Shown here: positions 10,560 through 23,346 of the stretch, piece by piece
How positions within the stretch are numbered: position 1 is the stretch's first letter
Layout of the letters: each line of letters opens with the position of its first letter
DNA from: Polyodon spathula
Taxonomy: Eukaryota; Chordata; Actinopteri; Acipenseriformes; Polyodontidae
Reading direction: 5' to 3'
NCBI RefSeq assembly: GCF_017654505.1
Contig: NC_054565.1
Span: forward strand, 5,308,881-5,372,880
DNA length: 64,000 nucleotides
Program-made: the position numbers and the translations under genes
The notes under the pieces: model-generated
Database searches by the model: none
What the model was told of the DNA's origin: nothing
What the model saw: the letters and a program-made list of their open reading frames with translations, nothing else

Positions 10560-13500
10560 AATGTAGTAGTGTTGTCGGGTCTATTTTAATAAATAATCTA
10601 TCGCATGAGTTTTCTGACTGAGCCCTGTTCCCCATCATTATTTGCAAATGGTCAGGCAATGGACTCTCAAACCCAATGGGTTGGAGGCCAAAAATATCAT
10701 ATTGTACTCCATAATCATTAAATAAATCCTATTCCTTACAAATTGTGTCATGATGTTTTGTCCTGAGCTACTGAATTCAGAATAACAAGGAAGCATCTCT
10801 TTAAAGGTTATACTATGTTTGAACTCTGTGCAGCCCTATTCAGCACCAGCTTACTGACATCCTTCCCAGACTGCTTCACACTATGCATGAGAAGCTAACA
10901 AATCAAACAGGATTTTCTGTTGCAGGTTTTTGCTTCAAAAGCTTGTGCCCAGACATATTTATATTTAGCATAAAGTGGAACAGATCCATATCCAAGCTCC
11001 TTTACTTGAATCCCCTAATTATGAGAAGCTTGGACAAGCCCCAATGCTAAGCTGCTGTTAAAATCTTCATTCACATTTCAAATGCAATTGTCAGTATAAA
11101 GAAGGCTGTTCTCAAAGCTTTTTCTCTAGTCAGTATTCTCACACCCTGTCAATATATACTGGATAGCTCTCTTAGATAGTGGATGGCGACTGTTTTATCT
11201 GTTTCAGCAGTCTTTACATGTCTTTACCCCTTTCTCCGATGTCTCTGCCCCTTTCTCTGATGTCTCCACCCCTTTCTCTGATGTCACCCATTTCAGTACC
11301 TGGTTGCAGCTACGTCTCTGTGTAGATTTGCTACCTCTTTGCACTTCTCGGTCACCATAGAAACTACGCTGTAATGTAAATATTATCAGCCAGTTAACAT
11401 TGCAGCATTTTGATAGAGAGTTGTTATTTTAATATGAACACAGAGTGGGTGGTCTCAGCTGACAGAATGAGGTAAAGAATTTGTATTGCCGTCTTGCTTT
11501 GAGCTCCAGTGGTGCGCATGTCATAGCATGCATCTGATGAGGTCATCACTGTTCTGGAAAAACCGCTCCTGTAGAAACATTACCTAAGATTTCAGCAGTC
11601 TTTACAAAAATATACTAATCATGATCGTAGTCAAAACCTAGACCCCATGTCTGACTCCGTTTGTTTCTCTGTCTGTCATGCTCAACCTCTTTGAATTCTC
11701 TCCAAACTTCTAATAAATTTTTATCATTGATTTCTAGCATCCTATAAAACTTTTGGATTACGTTGTGGTATAATCTGATGCAATGTTTGTCTTTTACAAT
11801 TTTTACTACTATCTACAGTGCATTGTTATAAAAGTTATCTGTATGTGTATAAATACAATGAATTCAATATGTCACTTCAGCAGTCTGATCAGGGGAAATA
11901 GAATTTAATTATCTGTTGCTTGGAAATCTGACCTGCTTCGTCTACCATGGACTTGTTTCACCTTCTCTTAGACACACAGGTCTGCTCAGCACATGGCTTT
12001 CCTCCTTTAGCCCTGTCTGCAGGGTTTCCCCTGATTTTATCCAGGGCTTAATCAGCCTCAGGTTCTTCACATTAAAATGGAGTCAGGTGGTTCCACTCTG
12101 GCTCCTGGTAACCCTGTGGCATTCTGGGGAATGTAGTCCTGCAGCACCCTCCGGAACTACATCTCCCTTACTCTACCACAGTAAAAAGCTAGTGTTTTAA
12201 CCACTATACATAAACGGCCAGTTATATACTTCGCTCTAGGTTGTTTCATCCAATCACTACATGGCCAGGGTCGGCTCTAGGCATGGATACTGAACTGCTC
12301 CCTCACCCCCTAAGAGAAAGGCCACTACCTATAGTCCAGGGCAGAATATGAACATGTTCACTGCAGTAGAAATAGAACCTTACATCACTGTTGTAAAAAT
12401 ATAGAGAGCAATAGAGATTTAAAGAGTTGCATTTGTTTTATTTTACGCATGGCTAAATCTATACCACACAGAAAGTTTGGGACTTTCCACAGACAGTATT
12501 CCCTTTCAGATTCATTCTCTGTGTCAACAAATTAAATCATCCAATTAACCTTTATGATTTCCTTTTTTGGTGTTTAACTCATCCTTTCAATGTTCTGCAA
12601 TTCGACTGTGTTGAGAGTAATGCTCAATAACACTGAGCGATGGCTGCCTAACTCTACTGTATGTGTGCAGGAATAATACACCATAATGAAAACTCTGCTT
12701 GTATGGGTTTATGGGTTTTTATGGTGAACGGCACATTGTAAAAATGTCATAAAGCATTGGAAAAGTAGGGAAAAGAATGCTACTTAATTTGCCTAAAATG
12801 GTGCATGGTGTATGTTTGGACTGGAGTTGCTCTAAGATACGATTGTTGTTTTAAACTTTGTGGTTTATACTGACCTTGTTCTTGATTGCCTCAAGACAAA
12901 AGATTTTGCAACATGTGTCGGCTTATGGAAATGTCAATTATCAATCAGCCACTGCAGTTGCTTTATTACCCATTTACAACCAAGCATCTTTGTCAATGCT
13001 AGCACCCTTTTTTTTGTCTGTTTTTATCGCTATGTATTTAATGGGCTATTAAAACAATGATGTGTCAGCTCACTCTCTGTGTTTCTCCTCACCATGCTGA
13101 GCATATTGGCCAGGCTGAAGCGGACACATGCAGGGCTGGGCTTGGTTGTCCAGAGGCTAGCTCCCTCTGGAGCTCCTAGGTGTAAAGGGTGATTGGCTCG
13201 GCTGATCTTCAGTTATCCTGAGCTGTTGCAGTGTTTGGGCTTAACTGGACATTTTAAATTTGGGCTGCAAAATCAGTTTAAGAAAAAAAAAAAAGAAACA
13301 AACGATGTTGAGCAGTGATAGTTCTGCTGATCCTAAGAAGGGTTAATTAAAATGGATTTTAAAAGCTGGTGTAGCGGTCAGTGTTGTGTGATGCACTGCC
13401 ATTACAGATTCTGTCCCCTGTCAGTGAGATGAGGTGAGGTTAGTAGCTCTAAAACCATGAATGCAGGTGAGCCCGCTGGTTTGCATTGTGGTTTAATCGC

Positions 13501-14584
13501 TTGATTGCAGAGACTGTGATTGCGGGTTTGTGCCCAGCCTCCCCCTGTTAGCACACCTTTAAGAAGAAGTTCCACTTTTTTTGTTGCTGGACAAGACTGA
13601 CAACTCTGTCAAGCAGACAAATGATATGATTAATGCCAGCTTCAGTGTACCAGCAGAAATGTTGACTTGACTTCATTTCTTATTGTTTTACATGTTAGGG
13701 GTAAAGACATATTGGAACTCAGTAATGTTGTATGGCACTTTTATAGCACTGGTCGTTTTCTCATTCAGTATCTACTGCACCATATCACAAAGGTGCTGGT
13801 GATTTCTGTAAAAGTAACATAAAAGTGTGACCTTTAAGAAAACACTGTGGAATAATAGGGGACTTTTCTACTTTCAAATTGTGCTGTAACGATTTGCATG
13901 AAAGAGCTTTGAGAATCTAGCTGACTGTACACTGGGTTCATACTGTGCTGAAGTGAGTGACAGCTGTTCATTTTCTTGCTCTTCTACCTGCTTGTTGTGA
14001 CTTGCTTGCCGGTACATTAACCTTCCATAATTAATCTGTCAGTCACACCCTGCAACAGTGATCCAGGAGTAAAATCCTTTCGCTTTCACGCCTTCAGCAA
14101 GAAGAAGGGGTATTTTTATGGTACTGTTCTTCTGTCTTCAATGTGATTTATTGTCGCTCACTTTCATTCTGGTTCACCAGTGGGGTTTAAAGCTGCAGGG
14201 TTGCTTCACTGTAAGCACCCCTATCTCTGCAAGTGCTAACCAATGAATAGGGGAGCTACAGGCCCAAGGCAGGCAGTACAGCTAATCACTGTAGCCCGAA
14301 TACATCACACATTTAGCAATTCCCCTGTAGCATGCAGTTTATTATTAAATGCTGACTCTGTGCTGGACCCTAGTCTAGCGTTGTTTGCAAAATCTCATAA
14401 ACCTTAGATTTACACAGAATGGATTACAACTCTTCTGTGTAAGAAACTTCAATTTCATGAACTGATACAAAATCCAACACCTGCCTGTATTTTATTGTGC
14501 AGATAACAGTCAGTAACATTAACAAGAAAACAAAAGAATCATACATATGATATGTTTCTTACAGTCTATTCCATGCTGTTTCAG
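10560..14584. other. Intergenic, no gene recognised
   Basis: No exon with flanking splice signals and no RNA gene seen. Contents noted: a three-copy 21-bp tandem repeat at 11227-11289 (CCCCTTTCTCTGATGTCTC) and an LTR- or SINE-like patch at 12100-12190 with the inverted pair GGGGAATGTAGTCC / GGAACTACATCTCCC. Confidence 0.5.
11227..11289. repeat. 21-bp tandem repeat, three copies
   Basis: CCCCTTTCTC begins at 11227, 11248 and 11269 with few differences between units. Confidence 0.85.
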
Positions 14585-14637
14585 TTCTTCTTCTTCTTCT
14601 TCTTCTTCTTCTTCTTCTTCTTCTTCTTCTTCTTCTT

Positions 14638-14668
<31 letters not shown>

Positions 14669-14760
14669 TTATTATTATTATTATTATTATTAGTCATTCA
14701 GCAGACGCTTTTATCCAAAGGGACTTACAGAAACGAGGGGCGTCACTTGAAATAGGACCC
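14585..14760 (+). repeat. (TTC)n(TTA)n run followed by L2/SINE-type tail
   Basis: About 27 TTC units run into ATT units, then GCAGACGCTTTTATCCAAAG and GGACTTACAG. That motif is common at the ends of fish L2-mobilised SINEs. Only the tail fragment is present. Confidence 0.7.
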
Positions 14761-15725
14761 GGTTTTATGTCTCATCTGAAGGATTCTTCAAACACAATAA
14801 GTATCAACCAATCAGGCTAGCACTAAGCAGGTCTAACTGCTATCAGTTTCATTGGCATTCTTAAAAAAGCAGTATCTGTAAAATTTGGCTCGCTGCTTTT
14901 TGAACGTTTGTTATGCAGGGGCTCAGACAACAGTGTAATAGACCTTCAGGGTACCATTTATTTGTTAACCGGGTTATGTATTGGAACATCATAGTAATCC
15001 TGGAGTGGGTTGCAGGGGCTTTCTAAGAAAGAATGCCTGGCGTTTGCACCGACTTCCCTTTGTCACGAAATGTTTGTAGATAAGCCTTTACTCCTACAGT
15101 CAATGCTTACAATTGGCAGATGCTCCCTTGCCAGGTATCTGAATAAAACCTGTAGCAACCCACTGCTTAGCTTTGCATCAGTAAACATATACACAAGGAT
15201 AATTATTTCATTTTAGAGAGTGTGTGCATTATGCAGCACTAGAATATGACAAGTAGACTAAATCTTCAGAAAATACGGCCAGCAAAGCATTGGAGGCTAT
15301 TTCAATTGATTAAAAAGCTTGTCCTCCAGCAGTTTCTGAAATGGTGTAGGCAATGCTACACAATATTGTGTGGGTGGCAGTGTTTTTATAGAGAACAAAT
15401 AAATACATTTACTGAGAAAAAACGCAAGGCAAAAGCCCCAGTAACTCCCTGGTAGATAATGACCACCCTCATGTGAGCACTGGGTTCTTACGCAAGGTCT
15501 TGTTACATTGCTGCATAGTCTGTTGAGGATCAAGGGATTGCTAACCACAGCTGTTCCGATAGGAAGTAGTAAAACAGGTTATCAAGCAGCTTTTGGAAAC
15601 TTTAGACACAATTCCCCCTGAATAGGGAAGGGTCGTAACGTCAGTGTTAACAAATGTTTGATACTATATTATATTTCAAACCAATGAATGCTCCACGAGG
15701 TCATCCTCTGTACTGGAGACACACA

Positions 15726-15726
15726 G

Positions 15727-15755
<29 letters not shown>
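15726..15755. repeat. Poly-G tract
   Basis: About 30 consecutive G, followed shortly by a second run near 15764. The length is likely unreliable in sequencing. Confidence 0.9.
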
Positions 15756-15762
<7 letters not shown>

Positions 15763-16378
15763 GGGGGGGGAGATTTGTAATTTGTTTAAAACTTTTTTCT
15801 GTTTTTTTTTTCCTTACCCATAGCATTCTAAGGTCATCAATAATCTCTTGTAAAGGGATAACTTTTGTAATATTGAAGATTTAAACAAAGCCATTTTTTT
15901 TTTTCAGTATTATTAGCATTACAGAAATAGAGATTTTAAACTTGATTTTTAAGATGATTTTCAACTTTAACATCACACATTAACACACAGTGAGTTAAAG
16001 TAAAAACAGATTCATAAATAACAGTTATGGCAGTAGGAAATCCATTTCATTATTTTCTGATTTCAGTTTTTACAGTTTAAAAGAATGTAATTCGGTTGAT
16101 TTGATTGAACAAGCGCAGCGAGCAACACAAAACCGTTAATCTACAGGCTTCTATATTTTTGCATTAGTTTAAGTTTGTGTGCATTGGAGTACAGTAAGAG
16201 TCATTTTTTATTGAATTGTATTGAAAAGAATAGTAATGTTAACTTGAAAAACATGTTGTATAATTAAAACAAAAAAACACACCATTATTAACATTTATTT
16301 TTTTCATTTTCCACTCCAACGAAACAAATTATTGTTTTTTTTTTTGTTTCTCTGTATTAGTCATCAGTCATTACGGTA

Positions 16379-16403
16379 AAAAAAAAAAAAAAAAAAAAAA
16401 AAA
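16379..16403. repeat. Poly-A tract
   Basis: About 25 A in an otherwise featureless AT-rich stretch (15760-17700) in which I recognise no gene. Confidence 0.85.
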
Positions 16404-17744
16404 CAACCTACAACTGAACTAACTGACTTACTTTCAACTTTAGAGTTCGTTTTAATTTCTAAGCCTTTCAGCTGTGGATTTGTCAGTTGTAAAAGTCATT
16501 TTTGACATTCTGAAAGGCTGCATTAGTGAGATAAGTTTGCTTACTTCAATCTTCAAATTAAAACCTGTGCTCAGATCACATGATCTGCCGCTCCTAACAT
16601 TGTGTTTAACAGAAGAAGGGAGGCTTGCTTCCTTTTGTATAAAAAACGCTCCTTCAGGACCAGAACAGCATCTGCCACTACTAGAACAGTAATTGTGTGT
16701 CTCTCTCAGCAGCCAGAATTGCTGTTCGTTTAGGAATGTTGAATCTAGGGTTTAGCTTAATTTTTTTTTTCTTAGATTTTAGCTAATAATGCTGTTGTAT
16801 TTTATTGAACATTATTGTATTATAACGCCATAAAAATGTTTAATTAAAAACAAAGTTGAGGAGGCTCTGCCTCTCTTGCCTCCTCAATGGTGCGCACCGA
16901 GCTCCGCGTGCACCGCGTGGATAGTGAACTTTGCCTCCTTTTCTGTATCTTTCCATTATCAACAAAAATACATGATTGGCATTTTTAAATGCTTGGTCAC
17001 TCAAGGCTAACATTATGGATCATGTCAGCTCTGTCTACAGAGCGATTGAGACCGGCATGGGGGCTTCATTCATTTTAATTAATTACAATAAATGGAAACC
17101 TTGAAAACCTCCAACATATTGTTTACAACAGCTATAACCTTGCTGAGAGACTATTTTGCTTCCAAAGTGGAAGGAATGTAATAAAATAGTGTTTTTTTTT
17201 TGTTTTTTTTTAAATACAAACACTTTTATTTTATTTAATTGTATCCATTTTATAAGCGGGAAAACACTCCAGGGCTTGTGTGTTGTGTTGCTTCACTTTG
17301 TGCCTTCAACCCAAATACAGCCGCATGTTAAGGCAAAACAACGCACGCCCGGTCGGGTGTTATCCCTTAACTTCACAAGCTGCTGTGTCGCGTGCATGTG
17401 GGTGCAGTACACGAAAACTCCAGTAAAGGATACATTGTAGACACTCCAAAATTATATTTGACGGAGTTTAGACCTTTTTTTAAGCTGGAGGTATTCTCCA
17501 TGTATGCATTTTCTTCCTACTTCTGAAGTTTTTAAGGTTTCAAATTTTGGATTTGCAATGGAATTTTTAAACTACCATTTCCTTTCCCTAATTATGTAAC
17601 TTTTCCACGGACCACCTGAAGGGAGCCGGCGGACCACAGATAGAGAACTACTGGACCACCTATCACTGCTACAATCTACCTATTTTATACAACATTCTTT
17701 GTCCTCGCCATCCTTCGTTAGACCAAACCAGGTGGAGGCTGGGA

Positions 17745-17868
17745 GAGGAGGAGGCAAACTCTGGTACACAGCAGGGACGTAGTAGATTGAGGTAAGATAT
17801 AAATCCTTTCCTTGCCGATTATTAGATGTATCAAGGGACAAATAAGCTATTCAATTGATGATTTAGTG
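17745..17868 (-). repeat. Dispersed repeat, inverted copy of 9441-9580
   Basis: TAAGATATAAATCCTTTCCT (17793 onward) and AACTCTGGTACACAGCAGGG are reverse complements of blocks in 9441-9580. Confidence 0.75.
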
Positions 17869-18416
17869 TGCTAATGGAAGCACCTGTAATATGCTTTATA
17901 TTTGATCTAAGGTTGAAGTGAGTGGCTGATGCTTTGTCATGACAGCTAAGATCAGCACACATGCTCTTTCCTGCAAATGTGCCGAACAAGGAAAATACCT
18001 GAAGCAAGAGAATAACGTAGTGAGAGTTGGGTGCAAATTAGATGAACATAGGAAACTACAATACAAGTGAATATGCAAAACCTTTCTGCACAATGCATTC
18101 AATTATTCTTTCAAGCCTAATTTTAAAAGGTTGGAGTTTTTTTTTTTTAAGGGACTTTTCTATTGCCAACCATGCAGAAAGATACAATAAATCTATTGTT
18201 ATAATTATCACGGTGATTGACTGCTGTGCCTTGAGGCAAATTACTTTGAATACAGCGCAGTACTTGTCAATAAACTGTCTAGCCACATGCATCGTTTACA
18301 AATTACTTGGAATTGTATTTCTTGGAGCCTTATCATTTGCATACACCAGTCTGTAGATGAGTTGCAAACAGTCATGATGAAAATTGTCCACATTTACCTC
18401 CAACTTTGACTTGTCC

Positions 18417-18454
18417 AGGTACTGGCATCACCCATATGGGTAATGCCAGTACCT
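18417..18454. repeat. 38-bp near-perfect palindrome
   Basis: AGGTACTGGCATCACCCAT is followed directly by ATGGGTAATGCCAGTACCT. Each 19-base arm is the reverse complement of the other except at one position, with no spacer. It lies at the edge of a degraded coding-like fragment. Confidence 0.95.
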
Positions 18455-18499
18455 ATAGATTTGGCCACTACTACCACAACGGCAGAAGGAACAAATGAT

Positions 18500-18830
18500 G
18501 GCCTGTGACAGAGCCACACTCTTCTCCCTACATTTACTGGACTATCTGCACATAGAGTGGCGCTTGGGGAGGTGGTGGACGAAGTTGCCACTAGGATTGC
18601 ATCTGTTAAACTGAAGGAACATGAAGCTACTTTGTAGTTTGGAACTGGGTTTCAGGAGACTAGATTTGATACAGCAAAGTTGCCTCAAACTAGGTCCCTA
18701 GGTTTCAAGCCACTGTTCCTTAAAAGTGGCTTTGTTTTCCCTCAGCTTAAGGAAGTTGGGATCGATAGGAGAAGCAAGCCCCATGATCCTTTCCTGGAAT
18801 GTCAATCAAGGATTTTGTAAAGTTCCAGAC
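18500..18830 (+). pseudogene. Unrecognised degraded coding-like fragment
   Basis: The plus frame reads LPTFTGLSAHRVALGEVVDE, then ATRIASVKLKEHEATL, a stop, and after it FKPLFLKSGFVFPQLKEVGI with RRSKPHDPFLECQ before another stop. That is about 100 codons with protein-like composition and one internal stop. I do not recognise the family. It could be a fragment of a retroelement or transposon protein, or of a processed gene copy. Confidence 0.35.
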
Positions 18831-18859
18831 ACTGATGATTTTTGGCCCGTAGAATAGTT

Positions 18860-18925
18860 CTCCAGAGTAAAAGCATAGCAAAATGTAATTGAGCATAGTG
18901 AAATCATGGTAAAACCTGCTTCCTT
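18860..18925. mobile_element. Family C MITE fragment
   Basis: AGAGTAAAAGCATAGCAAAA and CATGGTAAAAC match the ends of the longer copy at 31719-31942. Confidence 0.55.
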
Positions 18926-19269
18926 GTTTAAATGGGCATATTAATTAAAGCAAAGGCTATTTATTAAATTGAAATCATATATTTAAGCTTTGAATCTGAT
19001 CCAAACCAAAAAAGAAATCCCTGTGCTGTACTTGCTATGATAAGGCATGACTTATGCAACAATGACATGCTCTTTAACTAACCCTGTTAGTATTTCCTTG
19101 TATGTATTTTCATATCTGCTTAAACTGCTCTGAGAGATTTTCAACACAGCTTAGCAAGGGAGAGTGGAAAATCCAGTGTCACAGTGCCATCGGAGGAGCC
19201 CAGGTTATCAAATAAAAGTTATGTATGACCCAGTTAGGGCTCCATTCAGTTCATAAAGCAAAACACCTA

Positions 19270-20015
19270 TGGCAAGCCAAATTATAATTTAAAGATATCT
19301 CAAATTCATGTACAGATATCTTTACATTTTCAAAGAAGATATTTTCAAATGTCTCTAAATCATCTTAATATATGTAAAATACATTTAGAGAAATCTGAAA
19401 ATTATTTCCAGATATATTTAAATGAGATGTCTTTAAATCATCTTAAGATATCTCAAAATGTTTTTTTTTATTTTTTGACATATCTATATAATTTCAGATA
19501 TTCAATTTAAAGAATAAGTAGCATTTTTCCAAAAAATATAGCGCTATTAAATCCCCACATGATGCAACAACTGGTTAAATCATTTGTCTTTTATTCATTG
19601 TTAACATCCTGACAGCTTTTTACAACTTTAAAGTCTGTTTCAAAGCTCTAGCTCTCAAAATATCTGCTCTAGTGCACTGATAGTGTTAGGATTATTGCCC
19701 ACATTGTCAAACAGGTAACCCAGCGATAATGATCCATGATGAAGTACAGAACCGAAAAGCCGGAGCACTTGTTGTTATGTTTTTGTTTTTGTAATCGAAA
19801 TGAACAGGAAGTTATTTTGAGATATGACAGTTTGACATCCCATGCTGGCAAAACATAACTAAAAATATGTGCAAATCAATTTGAGATTCATTTTTATATA
19901 TCTTCAAATTGGTTTAGTTACAGATATCTTAAATTCACTTAAAGATATCTGCAAACTATTTCCAGATATCTCAGAATATTTCAGGATATCTTAAAAAGCC
20001 ATTTGAGCGATCTCT
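19270..20015. repeat. AGATATCT-rich degenerate repeat, interrupted
   Basis: Dense AGATATCT / GATATCTTAAATCA words occur at 19270-19500 and again at 19860-20015 on either side of a family B MITE. The palindromic hexamer GATATC and its variants recur every 20-40 bases. This looks like one older palindromic repeat split by the MITE. Confidence 0.7.
19505..19858. mobile_element. Family B palindromic MITE
   Basis: Starts AAAGAATAAGTAGCATTTTT, then CCCCACATGATGCAACAACT, TTGTTAACATCCTGACAGCT and TTTAAAGTCTGTTTCAAAGC. The other side carries GTCAAACAGGTAACCCAGCG. It matches the copies at 8430 and 47049. Confidence 0.7.
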
Positions 20016-20128
20016 AAATGAGCATTTTCGCTGAGCCTGAAAGTTTGGGACACTGATGGTGAGCTAAACAACGAACTTGCATTTAAAATGTAAAGGTGCA
20101 GAGCGTGACTATTGTAGGGGAACAGTCA

Positions 20129-20628
20129 NNNNNNNNNNNNNNNNNNNNNNNNNNNNNNNNNNNNNNNNNNNNNNNNNNNNNNNNNNNNNNNNNNNNNNNN
20201 NNNNNNNNNNNNNNNNNNNNNNNNNNNNNNNNNNNNNNNNNNNNNNNNNNNNNNNNNNNNNNNNNNNNNNNNNNNNNNNNNNNNNNNNNNNNNNNNNNNN
20301 NNNNNNNNNNNNNNNNNNNNNNNNNNNNNNNNNNNNNNNNNNNNNNNNNNNNNNNNNNNNNNNNNNNNNNNNNNNNNNNNNNNNNNNNNNNNNNNNNNNN
20401 NNNNNNNNNNNNNNNNNNNNNNNNNNNNNNNNNNNNNNNNNNNNNNNNNNNNNNNNNNNNNNNNNNNNNNNNNNNNNNNNNNNNNNNNNNNNNNNNNNNN
20501 NNNNNNNNNNNNNNNNNNNNNNNNNNNNNNNNNNNNNNNNNNNNNNNNNNNNNNNNNNNNNNNNNNNNNNNNNNNNNNNNNNNNNNNNNNNNNNNNNNNN
20601 NNNNNNNNNNNNNNNNNNNNNNNNNNNN
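20129..20628. other. Assembly gap (500 N)
   Basis: Exactly 500 N placeholder. Confidence 1.
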
Positions 20629-21085
20629 TTTCAAACTGACATGCCACTGTGTATAAAACATACAAGTAGGCTGTTTTATTTCAAATGTTTTCCTTTTCAG
20701 AAAAAAAAGACAAGACATTCAAACTGCAGTATATTATTAAATAAACACATTTGCGTATCTACAAAGTAAATGATCAATTCATTCAGCAGTAATAAGCTTA
20801 CACATTCAATAAAACATCATTTAAAGATTAAAAGGTGTTGGGTCTTTTTTTGTGTTAAGTAATAATTGTAAGGCATTTTATAAGCACAGTCACACACTTG
20901 AAGGCATGGGTTGCACTGACACAATCCACTTCTCATGTGCTACTACTTAGACAGACTACACATATTACTACACAACAGTAGCTTTACTTACTACTTGCAT
21001 CCCCAGTCTCTACGGGGGTAATTAAACACTGAAAGACATGGAAAACCACAAAAGGGCCTGCTTCTGCTTTAAAAATAAAAAAGGT

Positions 21086-21151
21086 TCTTCTTCTTCTTCT
21101 TCTTCTTCTTCTTCTTCTTCTTCTTCTTCTTCTTCTTCTTCTTCTTCTTCT
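21086..21151. repeat. (TTC)n microsatellite
   Basis: About 22 TTC units. Confidence 0.97.
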
Positions 21152-21609
21152 ACAGTATATAAATGGCACGTAAGTGAATGTAATCTTTGACTATACATTT
21201 CTGTCACTGTAGATCCCAGATCCACTCAACAGTGACCTCTAAGGTCAGATAGTGTGCATAGCACTGTGTAGCAGTAGCTTCGATCAGCACATTAGCAATG
21301 AATCATGCATTCATTACATCTCGTCTTGATTACTGCACTGAACTCAGAAGGCTTCGCTTGCCAGACTGCTTTCTCACAATCGTTATTTTCAACATCTTAC
21401 TCCAGTGCTTAGGTCCTTACATTGGATTACCAGTGAGTTACTGAATTGATTGTAAATCATGATGGTCCTTCATGGACTCGAAGAACTACTGACTCAGTAT
21501 ATTCCTGTTTGTTGTTTGAGATCAGAAAATTCAAAACTTTTAGGTGTTCCAAAAAATTCATCTTAAATAATCTGTTACATTTAGGGTTATCACTTCTTGT
21601 TCATTAAAA

Positions 21610-21612
<3 letters not shown>

Positions 21613-21693
<81 letters not shown>
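21613..21693. repeat. (TA)n(CA)n compound microsatellite
   Basis: About 24 TA units change directly into about 16 AC units. A degenerate GATA run follows at 21732-21770. Confidence 0.95.
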
Positions 21694-21698
<5 letters not shown>

Positions 21699-22350
21699 AC
21701 AAACAATTTTGATATATTTCTATATATAGAGAGGTAGATAGATCGATAGATAGATCGATAGATAGATAGATCAGGTTTCCGATAGGTGGGGTTGTGTGAA
21801 ATTGAAAGGTTTTGTTCTGTTCTTCCTCAGGACTTCCCCACTGTTTCTCATTTTACTGGAATAAAGCAACTCTCCACCTCTGAGTCAGGCAGACTTTCCC
21901 ACCTGCTCGAGTTAACCCCTTATCTGTACTGGTAAATTCAAAATGAAAGTGTCCATCTGTACATGAATAGCACCCATTGATTCCCTGGAGCCTCTGGAAA
22001 TTCTGCTGCCTTTCTCAGTGCACCAGAGGGACTTCTCATAATTGCAACTTTGCCAAATCGAATGCAATGGGGAAGCAAAGCTGCTTGGAAGGTCACCGCC
22101 ACATGAGCCTGTTTCAACAAGCCTACCCTGTGAATGACATGAGTGGGGATGACTGAAAAACACATACAACATCTGAGAAGATGGAGTTTGTTATTTAAAT
22201 AACTACTGCACTCAGTGAGTGTTCACAGTGTGTTCTATTTACATCACATGTTATAGTTTGTTATAGGAACACTGCAATCAGAATTCCAGCTCCTGTTATC
22301 CTATGATATAACATAGGTAGCACTGAACAAGTAAGGAAAGCCAAAAGCAC

Positions 22351-22640
22351 TTATTACTCAGTAAATACATGTGTACTTACACATAATCACAAGGTTATTA
22401 TGCATAGTTACAATGTACTTAATGTGTAAAATGTTTGCATGATATATCCCTAACCCTATCCCCATCCCTAACTCTAACCTTATCCCTATCCTTAACCCTA
22501 AACCTAACCCTGACCCTAACCCTGACCCTGACCCTGACCCTGACCCTAACCCTAACCCTAATCCTAACCCTAACCCTAACCTTAACTCTAAACCTAACCC
22601 TAATCCATTTCTGATACACTTGTGTACTTACATATATCAT
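22351..22640. mobile_element. Family A MITE, left half with expanded core (copy 2)
   Basis: AGTAAATACATGTGTACTTA and AATGTGTAAAATGTTTGCAT lead into a long CCCTAA-type array (22447-22612), then GATACACTTGTGTACTTACA. A solo LTR is inserted at 22641 and the right half resumes at 23347. Confidence 0.85.
22447..22612. repeat. Interstitial telomere-like (CCCTAA)n array with CCCTGA variants
   Basis: About 27 degenerate hexamers, mostly CCCTAA mixed with CCCTGA, CCTTAT and CTCTAA. In other family A copies the same position holds only two or three hexamers, so the array expanded within the MITE core. Confidence 0.9.
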
Positions 22641-23346
22641 TGTGAATGTGTGGGTGGCAGTGCATAGGTGTAGGGGTGATGCAGGTGCTCCAGACAACGA
22701 CAAACACAAAGTTAACAATTCAAGATCTTTTATTTTCTTTGTAATGGTCGCCTTGAACATATGAAATAATAATGCTGGCTCTACCCAACTATGGGTATTG
22801 CCAGCGTATAAACCAAGGGGTTGCAGTCCCAAAATAACAGTACAAAACACAGACACACAACACAGATACAGACACGTCTCTGGACAGAGCATGCGCTAGG
22901 TACAGGTGTGGTGATTTAAACAGTGGTGCTCGTTTGTTTACAGGCTTATCGCTGGCTTGAAGCAGCAGCTCTCAGATTTGTATTAGCCATCTGGCAAAGA
23001 CAAATATACCCAGTTACAAAACCACTCACAATCTCACAGTCCTCGCTTCCTCTCATTAACCACAACAAAGGAACCGATTACAGCGTCACGTCCCCTTAAA
23101 GTACCCTAAGACCAGCCCACTCTGATAGTCACGTCTCCTTCAATTCGTGACTGACACTTCGCTGACCCTACTACGGCGATGACTCCTGGTACCGTGACTC
23201 TGCGCCCTTCCTGAATGGCCGGCTTCCGACTGACCCTGGAATGAACTTCCCAACCATTCAGTATGAGGCACTCAGTTCCTGTTGTACAGCGCCCTCACAG
23301 GTCGGGAGGGAGATTGTTGATTCGGATTCATTCGCTCTCTGTCACA
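22641..23346 (-). mobile_element. Probable solo LTR (Gypsy-like) on the minus strand
   Basis: The 706-bp insert has termini TGTGA...TCACA. Read on the minus strand it starts TGTGACAGAGAGCGAATGAA and has an AATAAA signal at 22734-22729 near its 3' end, as expected for an LTR. No internal coding region is present, so it fits recombination to a solo LTR. The 5-bp flanks ATCAT (22636-22640) and ATTGT (23347-23351) could be a diverged target duplication. The Gypsy assignment is inferred from general LTR appearance. Confidence 0.65.
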
